A stretch of DNA of 64,000 nt from JAICJR01 sp036555755 (lineage in GTDB: Bacteria > Actinomycetota > Thermoleophilia > Solirubrobacterales > Thermoleophilaceae), in contig DATBKS010000246.1 in NCBI GenBank assembly GCA_036555755.1, positions 1-64,000 on the forward strand. Direction: 5' to 3'. Made by a program: the position numbers and the translations under genes. Position 1 is the stretch's first letter. Each line of letters starts with the position of its first letter. Positions 59,134-64,000 of the stretch are shown piece by piece. The notes beneath the pieces are model-generated. The model saw nothing but the letters and a program-made list of their open reading frames with translations, searched no databases and had not been told where the DNA came from.

Positions 59134-60267
59134 CTAGGTGTTCTTCAGCGGTCCGGGATCGCGCAGCACCCGCAGGGTGCGGCAGTGGAGCGCGCCGCCG
59201 ATGCGGCTGAACTCCTCGTTGGGGATCTCGATCACCTCGACGCCCGCCTTGCGCACCGCCGCGACCGCCTGCTTCGCCTCCTTGACCATGAAGACCGCGC
59301 CCGGCTCGAGCGGAATCGTGTTGGTGGGCGTGTAGAGGATCTGCTCCTCGCGGCTGTCCACGGTCACGACCTTGTAGCCCTTCTGCTTCAGCCACTCGTG
59401 CGTCTCGGCGTCGACGGCCGACGGGTAGAGCAGCACCTTGTCGATGTCGAGCGGGCAGATCGCGTTCGTCAGGTGCGCCGAGCAGCCGCTGTCGCGGTCG
59501 ACGAACCGGTCGGTCGACAGGTAGATCGTGTGCACCTCCAGGTCGACGTCGCCGGCGGAGCGCCGCACCACGGGCTCGAGCTGCCGGTTGCCCTCGGCGT
59601 TGTACGCGGCCGAGATGCCGGTGACCCAGACGTCGTCGGCGAACCACATCGTCGTGGCCGGCTCCTGCACTCCCTTGCCGACGACCGTATAGAGGACCGG
59701 CACGCCCAGGTGGTGCTGGGCCCAGCGGGCGAGGAACTCGGAGCGACCGAAGCTGAACGGGTGCCAGCCGGTCTTCTGGATGATCGACCCGCCGCGGATC
59801 ACCCACAGATCGGACGGCGCCCACATCGCCTGCATCGGGCCGAAGGCCGACATCGGCGCCTCGCCCCAGTCGATCCAGTGGACGGTCACGCCGGCGCCCT
59901 CGAGCGCCTCGGCATACCGCGCCTGCTCCTCCTGCATCCGGCCGATGTCCGCTTGCTGGAGCCCGTGCGACTCGAGCCACTCGATGTCGTCGCGGAAGGG
60001 ATAACGCTCGTCGTAGGCGGCCAGCTCGGCGTCGGTGATCATGCTGATCGCGACCTCCCGCAGCCGGCCGATCCCGTTCTCGCCGCAGCGGCGGCCCCAG
60101 ACCTCCGGGTAGATGTCCTGGTAGTCGAGCCCGGCGACGTCGGCGAAGTCGGTGGCGCGCCCCGGCTCGTAGAACGGGATGTCGTCGAGCGTCCACTCGC
60201 GCTCGCGCAGCGCCTCCAGGTGGCGCTCGTACTGACTCTCGGTGGCCGCGCTGTGCTCGATCGCCAT
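59134..60267 (-). CDS. Arginine-deiminase/amidinotransferase-superfamily enzyme
   Basis: This 377-residue member of the guanidino-group-modifying enzyme superfamily (arginine deiminase, dimethylargininase, amidinotransferase) has nucleophile Cys362 in GGALHCRTLR close to the C-terminus. The partner histidine is probably His265 (SAHLTNAICPLD). GEAPMSAFGPMQAM and RGGSIIQKTGWHPFSFGR correspond to substrate-binding loops. It probably acts on a guanidino or amidino compound. It is a paralogue of the 60277-61395 product, nine bases away, and may form a heteromer with it. Confidence 0.85.
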   Translation of the reverse strand: MAIEHSAATESQYERHLEALREREWTLDDIPFYEPGRATDFADVAGLDYQDIYPEVWGRRCGENGIGRLREVAISMITDAELAAYDERYPFRDDIEWLESHGLQQADIGRMQEEQARYAEALEGAGVTVHWIDWGEAPMSAFGPMQAMWAPSDLWVIRGGSIIQKTGWHPFSFGRSEFLARWAQHHLGVPVLYTVVGKGVQEPATTMWFADDVWVTGISAAYNAEGNRQLEPVVRRSAGDVDLEVHTIYLSTDRFVDRDSGCSAHLTNAICPLDIDKVLLYPSAVDAETHEWLKQKGYKVVTVDSREEQILYTPTNTIPLEPGAVFMVKEAKQAVAAVRKAGVEVIEIPNEEFSRIGGALHCRTLRVLRDPGPLKNT

Positions 60268-60276
60268 CGCAGTCGC

Positions 60277-61395
60277 CTAGCGGTCCGCCATCAGCGGGCC
60301 GGGTTCGCGGTAGATCTCCATCGTGGTGCAGTGGAAGCCGCCGCCCGCGTGCTGGAAGCCCGAGTACGGCACCTCGATCACCTCGACGCCGGCTGCGCGC
60401 ACCTTGGCGATCGTGTTCTGCGCTTCGGCGGCCATCACCACACGGCCGGGCTCGAGGATCTTCAGGTTGCAGACGTCGTTCTTCACGTGCTCCTCGAAGT
60501 CCGCCTCCACCACGTCGTAGCCGTTCTGCTCGAGCCAGAGCAGCGTGGCGGTGTCGATGCCGGGCTTGTAGGCCAGCACCTTGTCGACGTCGAGCGGCGC
60601 GAGCAGGTTGGTCACGTGGGCACTTGCGCCGGTGTTGCGGTCGAAATAAAGCGCGCCCTGGCAGCGGATCGTGAGCACCTTCAGATCGTCCACACCGGAC
60701 GTGAGCTTGACCATCGAGAGGAGCTGGTCGAGCCCGGCGCGGTTGTAGGCGGCCGAGATGCCGACCACGAAGACGTCCTGTGCGAGCCAGACCGTCGCGC
60801 CCGCCTCACACACCGCCCCCTTTCCGCTGATCGTGAGCAGCGTGGGGATGTTGAGGTTCCAGAAGGCCCAGTGCGCGAGGAACTCGGTGCGGCCGAACGA
60901 GAACGGATGCCAGCCGAGCTTCGGCACCACGGCGCCGCCGTTCAGCACGAGCAGCTCCTGTGCGGCCCAGGTCGCCTGGAGCGGGCCGTAGGCGCCCATC
61001 GGCGCCTCGCCCCAGTCGATCCAGTGGACGGTCACGCCCTCGCCCTCGAGCACTGAGGCGTAGTGCTCCTGCTGCTTGCGGCAGAGGTCGATGTCCGGCA
61101 CCCGGCCGAGCCCGTGAGCCTCGAGGAACGCGCTGTCCGACACGTACGGATAGCGCTCGTCGTAGACCTGGTTCTCGACGTGGGTGATGACAGTCAGCGC
61201 GACCTCGCGCAGCTTCCCGATGCCGTTGCAGCCCATCTTCCGCCCGTACACCCGCTCGTACACGTCGAGGTAGTCGAGCTCGTGGAGGGCGGCGATGCTC
61301 ATCCGCTTGCCCTTGCCCTCGTAAAACGGAATGTCATCCCAGGTCCAGCGGTGCCGGTACAGCTGCTCCTGGTATTCGTCGAAGAAGGTCGCCAC
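60277..61395 (-). CDS. Arginine-deiminase/amidinotransferase-superfamily enzyme (paralogue)
   Basis: This 372-residue protein shares architecture and many segments with the downstream neighbour: WIDWGEAPMGAYGPLQA, NGGAVVPKLGWHPFSFGRTE and the C-terminal GGGFHCTTME with nucleophile Cys356. The partner histidine lies in ASAHVTNLLAPLD. It starts at a GTG very close to the predicted transcription start of promoter element C (61410-61475), so its mRNA may be nearly leaderless. It is the first gene of a three-gene operon ending in DUF1989. Confidence 0.85.
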   Translation of the reverse strand: MATFFDEYQEQLYRHRWTWDDIPFYEGKGKRMSIAALHELDYLDVYERVYGRKMGCNGIGKLREVALTVITHVENQVYDERYPYVSDSAFLEAHGLGRVPDIDLCRKQQEHYASVLEGEGVTVHWIDWGEAPMGAYGPLQATWAAQELLVLNGGAVVPKLGWHPFSFGRTEFLAHWAFWNLNIPTLLTISGKGAVCEAGATVWLAQDVFVVGISAAYNRAGLDQLLSMVKLTSGVDDLKVLTIRCQGALYFDRNTGASAHVTNLLAPLDVDKVLAYKPGIDTATLLWLEQNGYDVVEADFEEHVKNDVCNLKILEPGRVVMAAEAQNTIAKVRAAGVEVIEVPYSGFQHAGGGFHCTTMEIYREPGPLMADR

Positions 61396-61409
61396 GGCCA
61401 GTGCCGGAC

Positions 61410-61475
61410 AGTCTGATCCGCGCGGTCCGGGGCTCGCATCGGGGGAAACCAGCGGGCAGCGGAGGGATTTCCCCC
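61410..61475 (-). promoter_or_regulatory. Bipartite promoter element, copy C
   Basis: On the minus strand GGGGAAATCCC (61474-61464) is followed after 19 bases by CCCCGATG. The -35-like ATGCGA (61439-61434) is 18 bases from the -10-like CAGACT (61415-61410). The GTG start of the first guanidino-modifying-type gene follows 15 bases after the -10 box. Order and spacing match copies A, B and D. Confidence 0.65.
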
Positions 61476-61482
61476 GCGTTCG

Positions 61483-62295
61483 TCAGAGAGCGGTGCGGCC
61501 TCCGTCGACGGTGATCGCCGCGCCCGTGATGTACGAGGCGGCGTCCGAGCAGAGGAACGCCACCGTCTCGGCGACCTCTTCCGGCTCGCCGTAGCGACCC
61601 ATCGGGATGGGTCCCGCGAAATCGGCGTGAGCCTCATCTACGCTCTGCCCGGCCAGGCTCGCGCGTTGCTCGGCGAGCGATCCCATCATCCGGGTCCCTA
61701 CCGGTCCCGGGCAGATGGCGTTCACGCGGATCCCGGATCCGGCGAGCTCGACGGCCGCGCTGCGGCTCAGCCCGAGCACCGCGTGCTTGGTGGCCACGTA
61801 GGCGGACATGAACGGCAGGCCCAGGAGGCCTGCGCCCGAGGATGTGTTCACGACGGCGCCCCCGCCGTTCTCGAGCATGAGCTGCACGGCCCGCTTGAGG
61901 TTGAGCCAGACGCCGCGCACGTTGACGCGCATCACACGATCGAAGACCTCGTCGTCGTAGTCCTGGACGCCGGCCACGACGCCCTCGATGCCGGCGTTGT
62001 TGAACAGCGCGTCAAGACCGCCCAGCCGCTCCACGGCTACCGACATGTAGCGGTCCACCTCCGCCGCCTCGGTCACGTCGCCGGGCAGCACCGGGAAGTC
62101 GGCGGGCGCCCGGCCGCTCGCTCGGGCCAGCTCCTCGCTCAGCTCCGCCAGCGCGGCTTCGTCGAGATCCACGAGCGCGACTCGCGCGCCCTCGCGGGCG
62201 AAGACGCGCGCCGCCGCGCTCCCAATTCCGCCCGCGGCGCCCGTGATGAGGGCGCGCTTGCCGTCGAGAATGCCGATGCTGGTGCCGTCGCTCAT
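61483..62295 (-). CDS. SDR-family NAD(P)-dependent dehydrogenase
   Basis: This is a 270-residue classical SDR. The glycine motif TGAAGGIG lies near residues 18-25, the NNAG motif is present (LFNNAGIEG), and the active site has Ser in NTSSGAGLLG and the Tyr-x3-Lys pair in SAYVATKHAV. The ending GAAITVDGG is typical. Asp in VALVDLDE suggests NAD. The ATG at 62295 is chosen; a GTG at 62313 is possible. It lies between promoter elements C and D and could be transcribed from its own unseen promoter. Confidence 0.92.
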   Translation of the reverse strand: MSDGTSIGILDGKRALITGAAGGIGSAAARVFAREGARVALVDLDEAALAELSEELARASGRAPADFPVLPGDVTEAAEVDRYMSVAVERLGGLDALFNNAGIEGVVAGVQDYDDEVFDRVMRVNVRGVWLNLKRAVQLMLENGGGAVVNTSSGAGLLGLPFMSAYVATKHAVLGLSRSAAVELAGSGIRVNAICPGPVGTRMMGSLAEQRASLAGQSVDEAHADFAGPIPMGRYGEPEEVAETVAFLCSDAASYITGAAITVDGGRTAL

Positions 62296-62357
62296 CGCAA
62301 GTTCAGCGGGCACGGTAACGCCGCTGTCAAGGCGCTCCGCCAGCGTAAATCCGGAAA

Positions 62358-62423
62358 GAGGGAAAACCCGCTTGCGGCTTCGGCATCTTCCCGATGACGG
62401 ACCGCGTGGGTCAATCTGATACT
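62358..62423 (+). promoter_or_regulatory. Bipartite promoter element, copy D
   Basis: On the plus strand AGGGAAAACCC (62359-62369) is followed after 19 bases by TCCCGATGAC. The -35 box ATGACG (62394-62399) and -10 box GATACT (62418-62423) are 18 bases apart. It precedes the hydantoinase-type gene with a leader of about 56 bases. It is the only strong copy on the plus strand and keeps the same orientation relative to its gene as the others. Confidence 0.7.
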
Positions 62424-62485
62424 GGCACGGTCATCGAATGCGGCACATCGGGTGCGCTGCCCTGTGCCGGGAGGAGTGGACCGGC

Positions 62486-64000
62486 GTGAGAAAAGTCAGG
62501 GTGGCGGTCGATATCGGTGGAACGTTCACTGATCTCGTCGCGTACGACGAGGACACACAGGAGCTGACCAGCGTCAAGACGCCGTCCACGCCCCCGGGCT
62601 TCATCGGCGGCGTGATGAACGCGCTCGACAAGGCCGGCATCCAGCCTGGCGAGATGACCTCGTTCAGGCACGGCTCGACGATCGCCACCAACGCGATCAT
62701 CGAGCGGCGCGGAGCCAAGACGGGGCTCGTCACCACCAAGGGCATGCGCGACGTCCTCGGCGCCGGCCGAGCGAACCGCCCCGACCTCTTCAACTCGAAC
62801 TGGGATCCGTCCCCGCCACTCGTCCAGCGGCGCAACGTGCTGACCGTCGACGAGCGGATCGACTACGAGGGCAGCGTCCTCACCGAGCTCGACGAAAGCG
62901 GCGTCCGTGAGGCGGCAGCGAAGTTCAAGAAGCGCGGCATCGAGTCCGTGGCGGTCGCCTACCTCAACTCCTTCATGGCCCCGGAGCACGAGCTGCGCAC
63001 CAAGCAGCTCCTCCAGGAGGAGCTCGGCGAGGACGTGCGCGTGTGCACCTCGGCCGAGATCCTGCCCGAGATCCGCGAGTTCGAGCGGACCTCCACCGCG
63101 GCAGCCAACGCCTACCTGATGCCCGTGATCGAGCGCTACCTCGACCAGCTTGTGAGCGCACTGCGCGAGTGGGGCTACGGCGGCGAGGTGCTCGTGACCC
63201 ACTCGGGCGGCGGCGTCATGTCGGCGCGCTCCGCCAGCCAGGTGCCCGCCCGCATTTGCCACTCCGGTCCCGCCGGCGGCGTCGTCGGCGGCGCGCTGAT
63301 CGGCAAGTCCGCCGGCATCGCCAGTGTCATCACTTTCGACATGGGCGGCACCAGCGCGGACCTCTCGCTCGTCTACGAGGGCCGGCCGTCGATCGCCTCC
63401 GAATGGCGCGTCGACTGGAACATCCCGATCCTCTTCCCGGCCGTGGATCTCGTCGCGATCGGCGCCGGCGGCGGCACCATCGCCTGGGTTGACGCGGGCG
63501 GCTCGCTGCGCGTCGGCCCGCAGAGCGCGGGCGCCGATCCCGGCCCCGCGTGCCTCGACAAGGGCAACGAGCAGCCGACGATCACCGACGCCCACCTCTA
63601 CCTGGGCCGGCTCGACCCCGAGACCTACCTCGGCGGCGACCTCGAGATCTACCCCGAGCTGGCCGAGCAGGCGATCACCCGGCTCGCGTCCGAGCTCGGC
63701 CTCTCCGAGCCCGAGACGGCAAGCGGCATCCTGCGCATCGCCAACGCCAGCATGACCTCCGCCACGCACCTCATCTCGGTCGAGCGCGGCTGGGATCCGC
63801 GCGAGTTCGCGCTGGTCGCCGGCGGCGGCGCCGGACCGCTGCACGCGGTCGCGATCGCGCAGGACCTCGGCATCCCCACGGTGATCGTGCCGCCCACACC
63901 GGGAGTGACGTCGGCGCTCGGGATCCTCCAGGTGGACCTGCGCCATGACCTGCTGCGCTCTGTGCTCAAGCAGACCGACCAGCTCGAACCCGAGGAGCTC
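62486..64000 (+). CDS. Hydantoinase/oxoprolinase A-type subunit (3' end outside window)
   Basis: The first 505 codons encode an ATP-dependent hydantoinase/oxoprolinase-family subunit (HyuA type; relatives include N-methylhydantoinase, caprolactamase and acetophenone carboxylase). The actin-like ATPase motifs are clear: VAVDIGGTFTDLVAYDE at the N-terminus, HGSTIATNAIIERRGAKTG, then ITFDMGGTSADLSLV in the second half and VAGGGAGPLHAVAIA. The GTG at 62486 is preceded by GGAGGAG at nine bases. The gene runs past base 64000; an HyuB-type partner is expected downstream. It lies behind promoter element D, so it belongs to the same presumed regulon as the transporter and guanidino-modifying genes. 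Confidence 0.94.
   Translation, partial: MRKVRVAVDIGGTFTDLVAYDEDTQELTSVKTPSTPPGFIGGVMNALDKAGIQPGEMTSFRHGSTIATNAIIERRGAKTGLVTTKGMRDVLGAGRANRPDLFNSNWDPSPPLVQRRNVLTVDERIDYEGSVLTELDESGVREAAAKFKKRGIESVAVAYLNSFMAPEHELRTKQLLQEELGEDVRVCTSAEILPEIREFERTSTAAANAYLMPVIERYLDQLVSALREWGYGGEVLVTHSGGGVMSARSASQVPARICHSGPAGGVVGGALIGKSAGIASVITFDMGGTSADLSLVYEGRPSIASEWRVDWNIPILFPAVDLVAIGAGGGTIAWVDAGGSLRVGPQSAGADPGPACLDKGNEQPTITDAHLYLGRLDPETYLGGDLEIYPELAEQAITRLASELGLSEPETASGILRIANASMTSATHLISVERGWDPREFALVAGGGAGPLHAVAIAQDLGIPTVIVPPTPGVTSALGILQVDLRHDLLRSVLKQTDQLEPEEL

Overview
The window looks like a chromosomal segment of a very GC-rich bacterium, most likely an actinobacterium. The reasons are the strong G/C bias at third codon positions, frequent GTG and TTG starts, and dense stop/start overlaps of the ATGA, GTGA and TTGA type. 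The combination of genes would fit a soil lineage such as the Thermoleophilia (Solirubrobacterales and relatives), but that assignment is an inference. I see no tRNA, rRNA, CRISPR, insertion sequence or phage gene, and no gene-free stretch longer than about 240 bases.

Left end (1-5780, minus strand). A tight operon encodes a cytochrome P450 fused to a PEP-synthase-type ATP-grasp domain, a separate PEP-utilising protein carrying the phosphohistidine domain, an HD-domain hydrolase and a short-chain dehydrogenase. A truncated ExoD-like gene follows. The set resembles the phosphorylate-oxidise-dephosphorylate logic of the Corynebacterium cre alkylphenol pathway, with kinase and P450 fused. A divergent LysR regulator, a beta-carbonic anhydrase and a chemoreceptor follow (5861-8951).

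Middle (9076-36525). This is an island of molybdenum hydroxylases (xanthine dehydrogenase family). A ten-gene minus-strand operon (9076-19376, probably led by the CoxG-like gene to 20086) encodes a hydroxylase large and small subunit, a cyclase, two cupins, a nitrilase, an old-yellow-enzyme-type reductase, an unknown protein, a flavin reductase and a kinase-aminotransferase fusion. A second operon (20854-31797) has three consecutive large subunits, two amidohydrolases and an M20-like protein. A fifth large subunit is on the plus strand (31846-34179). A sixth closes a BMP-type ABC uptake operon (34168-41585). In total there are six large subunits, but only two 2Fe-2S subunits and one FAD subunit.

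Right end (41822-64000). An SDR, a DUF1989 protein and an amidohydrolase form one operon. An enoyl-CoA hydratase, CoA ligase, tiny ORF and amidase form another. The FAD and 2Fe-2S hydroxylase subunits sit with a second M20-like protein. After them come a GAF/kinase/receiver/LuxR single-chain regulator, a luciferase-type monooxygenase with two alpha/beta hydrolases, a DUF1989 protein with two guanidino-modifying-type enzymes, an SDR and the start of a hydantoinase/oxoprolinase subunit. Together these suggest import, hydroxylation, ring opening and deamination of N-containing (hetero)cyclic compounds; the substrates cannot be read from the sequence.

Two repeated regulatory signals tie the island together. 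Five operons share an upstream element with a GGGnAAAnCCC-type dyad, a CCCCGATGAC block and, in the four strong copies, a sigma70-like -10 box at fixed spacing (29431, 41742, 55415, 61410, 62358). Four other starts share a GTATAAyGTTGGAC core 26-33 bases before the start codon (20149, 31807, 44793, 52063).
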